DNA from: Lithospermum erythrorhizon
Lineage: Eukaryota > Streptophyta > Magnoliopsida > Boraginales > Boraginaceae
NCBI GenBank assembly: GCA_019722365.1
Contig: JADFUC010000709.1
Coordinates: 1,178,001 to 1,242,000 of the forward strand
Direction of reading: 5' to 3'
Length of the DNA stretch: 64,000 bases
Part shown: positions 23,510 to 36,088 of the stretch, piece after piece
How positions within the stretch are numbered: the first letter of the stretch is position 1
Layout: the number at the start of each line of letters is the position of its first letter
Notes under the pieces: generated by a model
Databases searched by the model: none
Seen by the model: only the letters and a program-made list of their open reading frames with translations
Told to the model about the DNA's origin: nothing
Translations under genes and position numbers: made by a program

Positions 23510-23715
23510 AACTTAAATAATTATTAATTAATAAATTAATTTTTTTATTAATTAATAATTAATTATTAACTATAAGTAATTATAAATTATTAAATAAGTA
23601 ATAATAAATAATTATTAATTATGTTAATTGTTAATTACATTAATTATTAATTATTTAATACTAAATTACTAGCATTAATTATTAACTATTATTAATTATT
23701 ATAATTATTTGGTAT
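23510..23715. repeat. AT-only (TTAATTAA/TAATTATTAA) low-complexity tract
   Basis: Almost pure A/T with many overlapping TTAATTATTAATTA units and self-complementary arms (ATTAATTAATAA against TTATTAATTAAT). Likely strongly hairpin-forming. Confidence 0.6.
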
Positions 23716-25700
23716 ATTATACAAAAACAGAAACTAAAGAACACAAAAGAATTTTTATACCGGCTGGCAAAAGATGCTTACGCCCGCTTCCACAGGATTC
23801 TTTCCAAGACTCCACCGTATTGCACTATATGCAGTCTAACATGAGCTAGCATAAACAAAGAACAATATCAATCTAACTAGAAAAAATAAGTACAACAACA
23901 TATTACATCTTGGGCTAATGGCCCGTTCGACTACATTTATCAAAAATAACATATTATTTTTTCCTATCGCTTTATTTTGTGCTATATTTGCAGATTGTAT
24001 CATAGAGGTCTACATCATAGCTCTATAAGCAAGGATCAAGTTGTCGACACTATGACCATGATGAGCCCTTAGAAAAGTGTCGTACTGTGAATGGAAAAAA
24101 TCAATATCCTCGATCATATGAAGTTGCACATGTAGAACAATATGTTAAAAGAAGTAAAAAGTATCATAGAAAAAAATATTTAAGATAAATAATTTGATCA
24201 TACTAATATAAAATGGGAACCAGTTGAGACGTGTCCTAACACCACCATGCTTGTAGGAGGGCCATTTCCACAAAAATGGGCTTGTAAATTTAGACCCTCA
24301 AGAAGTTCATTCATAACGGGTCGATAATAAGATATATGGAAATTATGATGCGGGCACGCCTAAACTACGCATAGATTTAGACCCGAAAAGTTCTACTACT
24401 GGGTATCGAGGCCTGTAATCATTTGTCGATCATTATACGAGTGTACGAGCAAAGACAAACATCTCCTGATCACCAATCTAGCTCGCGCGAGACGTCACCG
24501 TATAATGATCATGTAGTTGATCCTCCGGCCACCTTTTACTCTCGTGATACACGGGTATCAAATTTTAAGATATGCTTTTTTGGAATTATGTTTTATTTCA
24601 ATTATGTTATTATATTTTCAACTAACTTTTATTTTTTATTTTACAGATTGGTAACATTTAGGGTACTTCCATCGATTTGTGAAGTCCTCCCGGAGGTAGA
24701 TGGCCCAGAGTTGTTCGTGATCGTTGCGTAGACTCCTACGCCATTTTTACGGCATTTATGATTGAGCATCGCTTATCATGTGAATACGAATGATGTTTAT
24801 CTTGGATGTATTTTTTGTCGAATATGGATGATGTTAGATATGTTCATGTATGTTATGTGATATGGGATGTTCTTTAATGAATATGAATATGCTATTTTTT
24901 GTTGAATTTGTATATGTTAATTTATCCACAATAACAATCTATATTAATTTTAACATTATTGATATGAAAAGATGGATTAAATTAAAATATCAACTCGAAC
25001 ATTATTAACATGAAAGATAAACATTATAATATTTATTTCAAATTATTTAAAATTCTCAACATTAAAATAATAATTTAACATTCTTAAATTTATCCTATCT
25101 CATGGAAACGTATGTCGAATATTCATCGAAGGCGCTTTATGTGCTCGATTCAAACTGGAGCAATACGCTCACAGTTCGATTATCGGATCAAGCAACATAA
25201 TTATCCAAATCACATTAACGCACAACCTGAGCACACAGCTTTATAGGCTCGACATCGGATTGCTAACATACAATTATCCAAATCAAGGTTGAACGACAAC
25301 ATCCTGCGTGTCGCCACCCATTGAAAAATTGCTACCAGTTTGCTCAAATAGTAATCCAACACACCATGTGTGTTCGATTTATTATGGAACACATGTTTTG
25401 CGTGCTCGCTAAGGGCAAAAACGGAACAAATTTCCTCCGTGGAAAAATATGCACCCGTCCATGACATATGTATTATTTGTTCTTATAAATTAATCATAAA
25501 ATAAAAAACAAAACAAATTTTAACAAAATATAACGGATGATCCGAATTCAGTTACCATAATCGAACATGCTCCACTATTTTGACAATAGCACTAAGAAAT
25601 TTTAGTTAAACAAGTCAGAAAAATTCACACCCGCAAGAAATGCTGTAGAAAATTGAAAAAGACCAAGAATTCACACCAAATCCAACTCACTGTAAAATTA
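23716..25700. other. Unassigned, possible old transposon sequence
   Basis: Frames at 24423-24731 (+) and 25210-25467 (-) are the longest and neither is recognised. The first contains an apparent TTTTACAG acceptor at about 24646, suggesting a decayed spliced gene. Upstream flank of the KEG gene. Confidence 0.3.
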
Positions 25701-25717
25701 TACCAAAATAAAACCCC

Positions 25718-25730
25718 TTATATAAATAAA
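25718..25730 (+). promoter_or_regulatory. TATA box of the KEG gene
   Basis: CTTATATAAATAAA around 25718-25730, about 275 bp upstream of the start codon at 25999. This leaves a 240-base AT-rich leader. Confidence 0.5.
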
Positions 25731-25998
25731 TCCCATTTCCTTTTCATTTTATTAATTATCATATCATATCATATTATACTAGAATTTAATTTCCATTTTG
25801 CTTTTATTTGATTTTTATCTTTTCTTGGATCTGTACTTAACTTAAAAATGCTTAATTCTTGATTCAGTATTTTGTTTAGCTCACCAAGAATATAAAAATC
25901 TAATCTTTTTTCATTTTTTAATAGGAAAAGTATAATCTTGATTGAATCTAAGTAGAAATTTTAAGTGTTTGATAGTTGAATTTGTTGTTTGAGCTGAA

Positions 25999-28900
25999 AT
26001 GAAGATACCATCTTGTCTAATTTGTCAAAGCAAGTATGATGAAGGTGATAGGTGCCCTTTATTACTTCAATGTGGTCATGGTTTTTGCAAGAATTGTTTA
26101 TCTAAGATGCTTTCTTCATCTCCTGATACTTCTTTACCATGTCCCAGGTGCCGCCACGTGTCCCTTGTGGGGAACGCCGTGACGGCACTTAAGAAGAATT
26201 TTGCGATCTTGGCTTTGATTGGTGATGCTTCTGGTGGTGAAGGTAGTGAGGATGATGATGATGAAGAGGAGGAGGAGGGTGAGGGGGAGAGGGGGGTACA
26301 TGGTGTGAATGGGTTTTTAGGGGAGGAGGAAGATGTGAATGAGGTTAGGAGGCAGCCTAGTGGGTCCCATCGGGGTTCGAGTAGACGTGGTTTTGTTAGT
26401 TGTGGGGAGAGGATTGAAATTGGGATGCATCCTGAGGTGAAGTTAGTTAAGAGGATTGGAGGGGAAGGGAGGAGGCCTGGAGTGGAGATGTGGGCTGCGG
26501 TTTTACGGGGGAGTGGGAAGAAGTGTAAGCATAAGGTGGCGGTGAAGAAGGTGAAAGTCGGAGAGGATATGGATGGTGTGTGGGTGCTTGAGAGGTTGGA
26601 GGAGTTGAGGAAAAAATCGATGTGGTGTAGAAATGTTTGTGCATTTCATGGGGTTAGTAAATTGGGAGATGGGAGCTTAGGATTGGTGATGGATAGGTGT
26701 GAGGGGTCTGTGAGGACCGAGATGCAGAGAAACAATGGGAGGCTTTCTCTAGAACAAATTCTTAGGTATGTATCTGTCCATTTAGTTTTAATGTTGTTGC
26801 TAAAAATAGTTTTTGTTGATTGTTTTCTGTTAAAATAATGTCTCACTTCTGTGTTGGATAAGTCGATTCAAGAAAGTGACAAAAGAAGATGATGTGCAAT
26901 TGGACTTCTGTATATTGGATTGAATGGATTCAATGTTACTTGTTTATTTTGTTAAACCATGATTACCAATTTGATTTATGTGTCCTATAGCCTTAGTGAT
27001 CAGATATAGTTATTGCTCTGCTCTATACTCGGTTGCCATATGTGATAACTTAAATCTGGTGTAGTTGATTACTCTCGGTGGTTGAATGTATGTGATTTGC
27101 TATAAGTTTTTGAATTTTCTTTTTTGTTTTACAAAATAAGTCCAAGTTCGTGTTGTTCACATTAGGAGAAAGACTCCACTAACTTAATTTCAACTAAAGG
27201 AACAAATCACAATCAATTAAGAAAAGCTTTAACCAGGAGGGGAGCTTAAAGTAGTAAAAAACTGTTAATACCCACACCAGGTTGATTTAGCACACGAGAG
27301 AATATATTCCGAGACCGAGAAGGATCAGGAAAATTCATCTCACCACCATGTATTACATCTACCAAGCCAAATGAAGTATTTACAATTTTCTCCTTAAAAA
27401 ACTTAGCCTAGTAGATTTGACTCTAGCGTTCTGAAAGAGTGGAAGCCTACATGTATTTTATATTTATCTCTTTGAGGGAGGATTTTGGCTAATAGATGGG
27501 CATTGTTTTTATTCTATAATGAGTTGAACTAAAGGTGACTGGTGCTGGCATTCACATAAAGCAGTATTCTATTGCTCCTGCGAAACAGCCTCATTCCTTC
27601 CTCATGTACTGAAATTAATTGCACAATTGTGTTTTAACTCCTCATGAGGGTTGGAAGAGGATGTTTGGATGAGTTCGGATTAATCATTAAATACTCGGGC
27701 AATTATGTCCGATTTGATAAAGTGACTGCAAAAGGAATTTTAATTTTATTGAATTTAGTAATTATTTTTACATTATGATGGGGTATAACGAGGACAATGT
27801 ATATCGGTGTTGGTCAGAAAGCTCACACTTCCATAATCTCTTATAGTTACCTGGGAAAAGATACTTGGCAATAGTTGGCATTATATTTTTTAAAACTTTT
27901 ATGCTTCCAGTGTGGTCTACTATGGAATTCATCTTAGATTTTAAGATTTGTTCCTTATTGTTTGCATTGTTGTTTTCATTCCTTCTTTTAGAGCTTTATC
28001 GATGGAAGCTCTTGGATAACTTTCTTGTGATATTTGTATTCTATCAGTTTAATAGCGCTTAGAAGATGAGATCCTGAAAATATATTTTATCGGCGACAAT
28101 ATCGTTGCACATCTTCTATTTTCTGTTATTTTAAAAAATTGATTGTCACGTCAATCTCTAGATGGGATTCTCAACCTGATATTAGCTATTACTCGTGTAT
28201 ACACTAACGGCTATTAATTTATGTCTTGCCTTTTCGCCTTTGGTATATCAGTAATATTATTTCACTTTCTTCCTTTTCTTGCTGAACCTCCCTCCACGCT
28301 CTTCTATGATAAACTGACACTCTCCAAGCAATAAGAAAACATTACTGGGTCAAAGACATCCAGTTGTTGTCCAATTCCTGTCGCTCCTAAATGCTTTAGA
28401 TATTGAACATAATGCAAGAGAGAAAGGAGGATTCAAGACACTTTAGTTTATGGTTTATAGGGTACCTGTTTCTGTCTATATACATAACAATATACATCTT
28501 GGATACATCAATTTATTTGTTTCTAGTGGTTATGTTTCTATTTCTGCTGTAATTGTATATTGTCCGCCTCAAAATTTAATTATTTATATAACCTATGGCC
28601 TTAGGAGATGTTATGCAAGAAAATGTTGGAAATAGTAGTGTTACTAGTCTAGCTAAGTTATGTTATTAGAGGTAAGGTTAGCTTGTCCATTCATGACATA
28701 AGTTAACCTACTATATACGAGCAACACCTCTATTTACCTATGAATGAGAGTCATTTCTCCTGATTTCCATCTCTCAAACTTCTCTCTGGCTCATCTTCAA
28801 CTAGTTTACTCTCTAATTGTTACCACTCTAGAATTATTTTAGCAGAACTCACGGCTAAGTTATTCGTTTCCAAAGTTATTTTATTTGAACCTTTCTAGGA

Positions 28901-31900
28901 GGCTAGTTTTTGTATCATTTTTATCTCTGGCAATCTTTTATTGATAATTGCAGATATGGATTTGATATTACTCGTGGAGTGGCTGAACTTCATACAGCTG
29001 GTGTTGTTTGTATGAATATAAATCCATCAAACGTTCTATTGGATGCGAGTGGCCGTGTTGTAGTTTCTGATTATGGCCTTCCAGGAATCCTAAAGAAACA
29101 TCCCTGCCGGAAAGCTCGACCAGAGGATGGATCATTGAGGACACATTCATGTATGCATTGCACTATGCTGATACCTAACTACTCTGCCCCTGAAGCATGG
29201 GAACCTTTGAGGAAATTGAACATTTTCTGGGATGATATTGGTATATCCCCTGAGTCAGATTCCTGGAGCTTTGGATGTACACTTGTGGAAATGTGTACTG
29301 GCGCAATCCCGTACGTGAGCTTGGATTTTACTGTCTTGCTTCTAGTTCTGTCTGTTTGTACTATCCGTTTGACGATGTGATTTCTATATACATTTTGATG
29401 CATGCAACGTAGGTGGGCTGGTTTAAATGCAGAGGAAATTTATCAGTCTGTTGTAAAAGCCAAAAAGCAACCTCCGCAGTATGCTAGTGTTGTAGGTGTC
29501 GGAATTCCAAGGGACCTGTGGAAAATGATTGGTGACTGCTTGCAGTTCAAGGCGTCGAGAAGACCAACTTTTACTGCAATGTTAGGAGTATTTCTTCGAC
29601 ACTTACAAGAGATACCTCGCAGCCTTCCTGCAAGCCCGGATAAGTAAGAACTAACTCTATGTAACTTGTCTGCAGTTTGCCGATTTTTATCAACACACAA
29701 TTTGATTATTTCTCTTTTTTGTCAATGTGGAACACTGTTCTTGATTACCTGTATTTACATTGATTTGAGGCTTGAAGCTATCGTTCTTCCTATTTTGTTG
29801 GAATTGCTGGTTTAAATGTTACATGCTGAATTTTCTCTCCAGCATAATTTACCAGCTTATTAGATGGTGTATTGATAAATTATGATGCCATTATTAGTGA
29901 ATTGGCCAAACATCCATTGACAAGTGGATTGTCAGCATCTCCTTTAAAAAAGTTGGAAGCTACACAGGTGGGAAGTCTTAGCCTCTTCCATCGGCTTGTT
30001 TCAGAAGGAAATGTAAATGGTGTACGGTATGTCCTTCTACCTTTACATTTTTTGTCTGTTGAATATCCTTCGAATTTTACACTTCATGTTGTGATACTTG
30101 CATGTTTATGTAGGGAGTTTCTATCGAGGACTAAAACTGAACAAGAAGGTAGTTTGCGCTCTTTACTTGAGGCACATAATGCCGATGGTCAAACTGCACT
30201 CCATCTGGCTTGCAGACGGGGCAGCTTAGAGCTTTTAGAAGCTATTTTAGATTACGAAGAAGCAAATGTGGATATTCTTGATAGAGATGGCGATCCTGCA
30301 CTTGTATTTGCTCTGGCTGCTGGATCACCTGAATGTGTTCGTGCTCTCATCAGGCGAAATTCTAATGTCACGTCTAGACTGAGGGAAGGCCTCGGCCCAT
30401 CTGTTGCTCATGTCTGTGCGTACCATGGTCAGCCTGATTGCATGCATGTAGGTCTCTCCTGATGTGTTTCGTGTTGTGGTTTATGAAAAAATTATTAGAT
30501 GTTGAGAAAGGTTACAGTCAGACATAAGGTATTTGTAAGCATGACGTTAGCTAGTCAACCTGTGAGGACATGGATCAAATATAAAGATACTAAGAAATTT
30601 GATATTATCTAGATGTTGTTCTTTCCAAATATGGTCAACAATAATACATCTGGCCACCCTCCCTTTTTCATGGATAAATCTGAATGTTGTTTCTGAGAGT
30701 TATCCTTGTGGATGATTACAGGAATTATTACTTGGTGGTGCTGATCCAAATGCAGTCGATGATGAAGGTGAATCTGTGCTCCATAGAGCTGTTGCCAAGA
30801 AATTTACAGAGTGTGCTATTATCATATTAGAAAATGGAGGCTGCAGATCAATGAGTATCATGAACTCCAAAAATTTAACGTAAGTAAAATTTCATTTCTT
30901 GCTGATTCTTTTCTATTTGGACAAGCTCATCTGTTTGGTGTTTGCACCCAATGATATCACTTCATGTCCTAAACTTTCTTTCAAAAGAAGATAAGAAGCT
31001 TCCCTTCTTGAGACTATCCTTTAGAAACTTTTATTGAGTCTTAGTTTTTTTTGTCAAATTATTGGTTCCTTGTGGTCACATGAATACTCTCCATCTTGAC
31101 ACAAGTAACAATACAGCATATAAACTTATTAGTTTTTATTTATACCCGATTACCTGTGAAATACTCTGACGCCAAAATAGATAAAAGCTCTGTGATGGTA
31201 TTATTCAATCTCTCTAAAAAATTAGTTGTGAAGTGTGTCCCCTCGACCCTATAAAGAATGCCTTCAAAAAGTAATCCCTCTTGAGTAACTCAGTTACTCG
31301 GTTATGGCCTCTCAGTATATGAGAAGATATCAAGCTTTGTTACTTGACTGCCTTATTGTCGTATGGCAGACCTCTGCATTTGTGTGTGGTCACCTGGAAT
31401 GTTGCTATAGTCCAGAGATGGGTGGAACTCGCATCTGCTGAAGACATTGCTGCTGCCATTGATATTCCTAGCCAGCTTGGGACTGCATTGTGCATGGCAG
31501 CTGCCTTGAAGAAAGATCATGAAGCCGGTATACTTATTACCTGAGAAACTTTACACACATTATTAGTTGAGCATGTTATGGAAGAAATATGCTGTAGGGA
31601 TAGTTTAATGTAATCATATTCTGAATTTCTCTTATGTTTACTTGAATGTGGCTTATGATTTTATCATATATGTCCTTAAATCTGTAGAAGGAAGAGAAAT
31701 GGTAAGGATTTTGCTAGCTGCTGGAGCAGACCCAAGGGCACAGGACACACAACATAGTCGGACAGCTCTGCATACTGCTGCCAAGGATGAAGCATGCTTG
31801 AGTTGTCCGGTAGGCTGTTTAAAATCAGCCTGAGTGACTTAATAATGTTTTTGGGAATTCAAACCATGCGTCTTCAGTTGTTTCTATAACATTATATTTA

Positions 31901-34900
31901 TTTTTGTTACCAAACAGGTTATTATTGAGGCTGGAGTTGATGTAAATATGAGGAATATGTATAACACAATCCCTCTTCATATAGCTTTAGCCAGAGGTGC
32001 AAATTCATGTGTTGGATTGCTTCTGTCAGCTGGGGCCAACTGTAATATGCAGGTGCTTATTTAGATCTTTGATGTTGAGAAATTTATATTCCTTGACTCG
32101 AGTCCATAGTTTGATTCGAGTCCATGGATGTTAATGGAGATCGTGGTCGAGCTTTGCATCTCATTCAGATTCCCTTTTGACGTAAAAAATAGGATGATGA
32201 GGGTGACAATGCTTTCCACATAGCAGCTTATGCTGCCAATATGGTACGTGAAAATCTTCAATGGCTCCTCCTCATGTTGAAGTATCCTGATGCTGCTGTT
32301 GGGGTTAGGAATAACAGGCAGGTTTAAACTAGTAGAGCTTGCTTTTTACATCAGAGATTGTTTATTATTATTTTGGTTTTTAATTTCTCTGATATTTGCA
32401 ACAGTGGTAAGACCTTGAGGGACTTCTTGGAGGCTTTGCCCCGGGAATGGATTTCTGAGGATTTGATGGAGACCTTAGCAGAAAGGGGAGTTCAGTTGTC
32501 TCCTACAATGTGAGGACATATGAATCAATCACTAGGTTATGTAGTTTTAGTTTGCTTATGAATATCATATCTGAAGTAGTTTTTTTTGTCTTATTGCAGA
32601 TATCAAGTAGGAGATTGGGTCAAATTCAAGAGAAGCATCACAAATCCCTCCTACGGGTTTCAAGGTGCTAAGCAGAAGAGTGTTGGTTTTGTGCAGAGTG
32701 TCCCGGATAAAGATCATCTCCTTGTATCCTTCTGCACTGGAGGCGACCGAGTACTCGCAAAAGTGCTAGCAAATGAGGTTGTGAAAGTTATTGCTCTCGA
32801 CAGGGGCCAACATGTGAAATTGAGATCTGATGTCAAAGAGTCAAGGTTAGAAGTTCATGCCAATATCATCTTTGGCATGAGTTTCAAACTCATGTCACTA
32901 TTATATACTTTTCAATATATTTTTCATAAGATGTTATCTTATATACAACATACTTTAATGTTGGTTGGTCTATCTAGTCTGGGGTGCTCTAATACTTGTT
33001 TTTTTTTTTGCATTTTGTGATTTCTTTCATGGTGGATCTTAGCTATTTGAGACTTAGAGAGGCCATTTATGCTTTAAGTCATTATTCCTTGGACGCTCCT
33101 TAGTCCTTTAATTCCACATATATGTTCTTGCTATGAAAAAACTGCCTTTTGCTTCTTAAATGCTCTCCAGACTTAGAGAGGCCACTTGTCCAGGTTGTTT
33201 TACTCTCTAGGGATTGAGATTTTAGATGCAGTTAGTTAATTCTGTTATAGTGCAGACTCGTTGATTTTTATCCTCTAGTTTCAAATTTATCCCTTTGAGC
33301 AGTTGAGTTGCCAAAGAGTAGGTGTCAAGAATACTCCTTGTACTCACTGACTGTTTCATAAATGCAAAGAACTGAAAATGACATTTTCTTAGCTACATGA
33401 TTCTTCTTTGTCCCACAAGGAATTATCTACCCAAATTATTCGAGCAAACAAGGTTTCCTTCTCTACAGGTTTGGTTGGCGTGGTCAACCACGCGATAGCA
33501 TTGGAACAGTTCTTAGTGTTGATGATGATGATGGGATTCTACGTGTTGGATTCCCTGGAGCATCTAGAGGGTGGAAAGCTGATCCTGCAGAAATGGAAAG
33601 GGTTGAAGAGTACAAAGTTGGAGACTGGGTTCGCATCCGGCCTATACTTACTACAGCTAAACATGGTCTAGGATCTGTAACTCCGGGAAGCATTGGTATT
33701 GTTTACTCTATTAGGCCAGATAACAGTCTACTGCTAGAGCTAAGCTATCTCCCTTCTCCATGGCAAATTGAACCTGAGGAGGTTGAACATGTTGAGCCCT
33801 TCAGAGTAAGGAATCTACTATGATGTTGATGGAACTGGTCTTTTAAATGTTTGTATGCCACCCTTGAACTTCATTTTGATTTATATATTTGAATCATGCC
33901 TTTTACAGGTTGGTGATAGAGTATGCGTTAAACGTTCTGTTGCTGAACCAAGATATGCATGGGGTGGTGAAACTCACCATAGTGTTGGAAAGATAAGTGA
34001 CATAGAGACTGATGGGCTATTAGTAATTGACATTCCCAATCGACCTACACCATGGCAAGCTGATCCAGCAGACATGGAGAAGGTGGTGGACTTCAAGGTA
34101 ATTTCATCTCTCTATAGGTGTCACAGCCCAGATGGGATACGAATGATGGATGTCTTCATTCTTTGCCTTATTTGATCAGGTAGGAGACTGGGTCAGAGTA
34201 AAAGCTACGGTGCCCTCTCCAAAGTATGGGTGGGAAGACATAACAAAGAACAGTATCGGTATTATTCATAGCTTGGAAGAGGATGGTGATGTGGGAGTTG
34301 CCTTTTGCTTCAGAGGCAAACTTTTCAGTTGCTCGGTGACAGATTTAGAGAAAGTGCCCCCTTTTGAGATTGGACAAGAGATCCATGTAATTTCATCGAT
34401 CACCCAACCACGCCTTGGATGGTCAAATGAGACACCAGCTACAGTTGGAAAAATTGCGAGGATTGACATGGACGGTGCTTTAAAGGTAAGACTGTTCTTA
34501 CTTAACTTCTAAAATTTAAGGATTGCATTGGAGCTAATAGTGTGGTAATGAGTGTACAATAAAACACTACAACTCTTCACATGTGACAATTTTGTGAATT
34601 GAGAAAACTCACATGTCCTACTTAATTTGGGATGGGGTAGTACTATTTAGTACACAGTTCTTTATACTTACTTTCTTAATTGCAACTCTCTTTGAAATTT
34701 TTTTTTATTACTCCCTCAGAATCTAGAACAAGAAACTCCGTTGGATGGACAAAATGAGTCACTTCTTAAAATATAATTCGATCTTTACATAACCTAGCCC
34801 AAGTAGACTTGGTCTTTATGCTTGTCCTTTGGATCTAGTGACAAGAATGCTGCTTATGTTGTTTTTTATGTAGGTCAAAGTGGCTGGGAGACACAATTTC

Positions 34901-36088
34901 TGGAAAGTTTCTCCAGGAGATGCAGAGCGGCTCCCTGGATTTGAAGTCGGTGATTGGGTACGCTCAAAGCCTATCACAGGTGCTAGGTCCAGTTATGACA
35001 GGAGCAGCACAGGGAAAGAGAATTTAGCAGTGGTACATAGTGTACAGGATACAGGATATCTAGAACTGGCTGGCTGTCACCGTAAAGGGAGGTGGATTAC
35101 CCATTACGCTGATGTTGAAAAGGTTCCAAGATTAAGAGTTGGGCAGCATGTCCGGTTTCGAGAGGGACTAAGTGAGCCAAGGTGGGGATGGAGAGGGTCC
35201 CAGCCCAATTCACAAGGTGTTTTGGCAGGAGTTAATGCGGATGGAGAAGTCAGAGTTGCTTTCTTTGGTTTGAAGGGATTGTGGAGAGGAGATCCTGCAG
35301 ATCTTGAGGTGCAGCAAATGTTTGAGGTGGGAGAATGGGTGAAACTGGCAGAGAATGCCACTCCATGGAAAAGCATTAGGCCTGGCAACATTGGCATTGT
35401 ACAAGGGCATGGGTACAAGGAAAACGAAATGGATGGTACTGTTCTTGTTGGATTCTGTGGGGAACAAGAACAGTGGGTGGGTCATAGTTTACATCTTGAG
35501 AGAGTAAACAAACTTGTGGTGGGACAGCGGGTTAGAGTCAAAGACACAGTGAAGCAGCCAAGGTTTGGATGGTCAGGACATAGCCACGCGAATGTGGGAA
35601 CTATATCTGCAATTGATGGTGATGGAAAGTTAAGAATATATACGCCAGCCGGTTCAAAATCTTGGATGTTAGACCCTTCTGAGCTGGAGCTCGTTTCGGA
35701 AGATGAAATATGTATAGGTGACTGGGTGCGAGTTTCTCCATCAGTTTCAACACCCACACATCAATGGGGAGATGTATCTGCTTCAAGCATTGGTGTGGTG
35801 CATCGCATTGAAGATGGGGATCTCTGGGTGTCGTTCTGCTTTGTGGACAAACTATGGCTTTGTAAAGCCTCAGAAATGGAAAGAATTCGACCATATAGAG
35901 TCGGGGACAAGGTGAAAATAAGAGAAGGGCTTGTATCGCCTCGGTGGGGCTGGGGAATGGAAACACATGCAAGTAGAGGAGAGGTGGTCGGTGTAGATTC
36001 CAACGGAAAAATGAGGATTAAGTTCCAGTGGAGAAACGGGAGGCCATGGATCGGGGACCCTGCTGATATTGTTCTCGATGAAAGCTAA
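25999..36088 (+). CDS. KEG: KEEP ON GOING (KEG) E3 ubiquitin ligase: RING, kinase, ankyrin, HERC2-like repeats
   Basis: Sixteen exons: 25999-26765, 28954-29310, 29413-29643, 29856-30026, 30114-30447, 30722-30879, 31370-31527, 31688-31809, 31918-32052, 32193-32317, 32405-32509, 32600-32845, 33469-33805, 33909-34097, 34180-34485, 34874-36088. They give 1651 residues in frame (Arabidopsis KEG about 1625). Domains: RING at 6-52 (CLICQ, CGHGFCKNC, CPRC), an acidic linker, a kinase-like domain at about 140-440, ankyrin repeats at about 455-885, then a long array of HERC2-like repeats (VGDWVRVK and PRWGWG type). In Arabidopsis, KEG at the trans-Golgi/early endosome ubiquitinates ABI5 and CIPK26 and restrains ABA signalling. 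Oddities: a GC-AG intron after exon 10, an altered catalytic loop, a divergent ankyrin stretch in exon 8, and an 87-bp frame-preserving intron after exon 4. The start follows the usual MKIPSC. Confidence 0.96.
26766..28953 (+). other. KEG intron 1 (2.2 kb)
   Basis: Long intron between the kinase N-lobe exon and the C-lobe exon. The stretch 28623-28800 begins TGTTGGAAATAGTAG and ends with pyrimidine-rich TCTCTGGCTCATCTTCAA, resembling a small solo LTR of copia type. No target duplication was found, so this is tentative. No ORF of note. Confidence 0.4.
32318..32404 (+). other. GC-AG intron of KEG
   Basis: Exon 10 must end AACAG (32317) for the protein to continue RNNSGKT. The intron then starts GCAGGT and ends CAACAG. 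Using the next GT instead (after GCAG) shifts the frame into a stop within a few codons. GC donors account for roughly 1% of plant introns. Confidence 0.75.

Noticed and set aside
23280..23516. 78-codon plus frame
   Set aside because: No recognisable similarity; it abuts a pure AT tract.
26447..26846. Minus-strand frames over KEG exon 1
   Set aside because: Antisense shadows of the G-rich KEG coding sequence.
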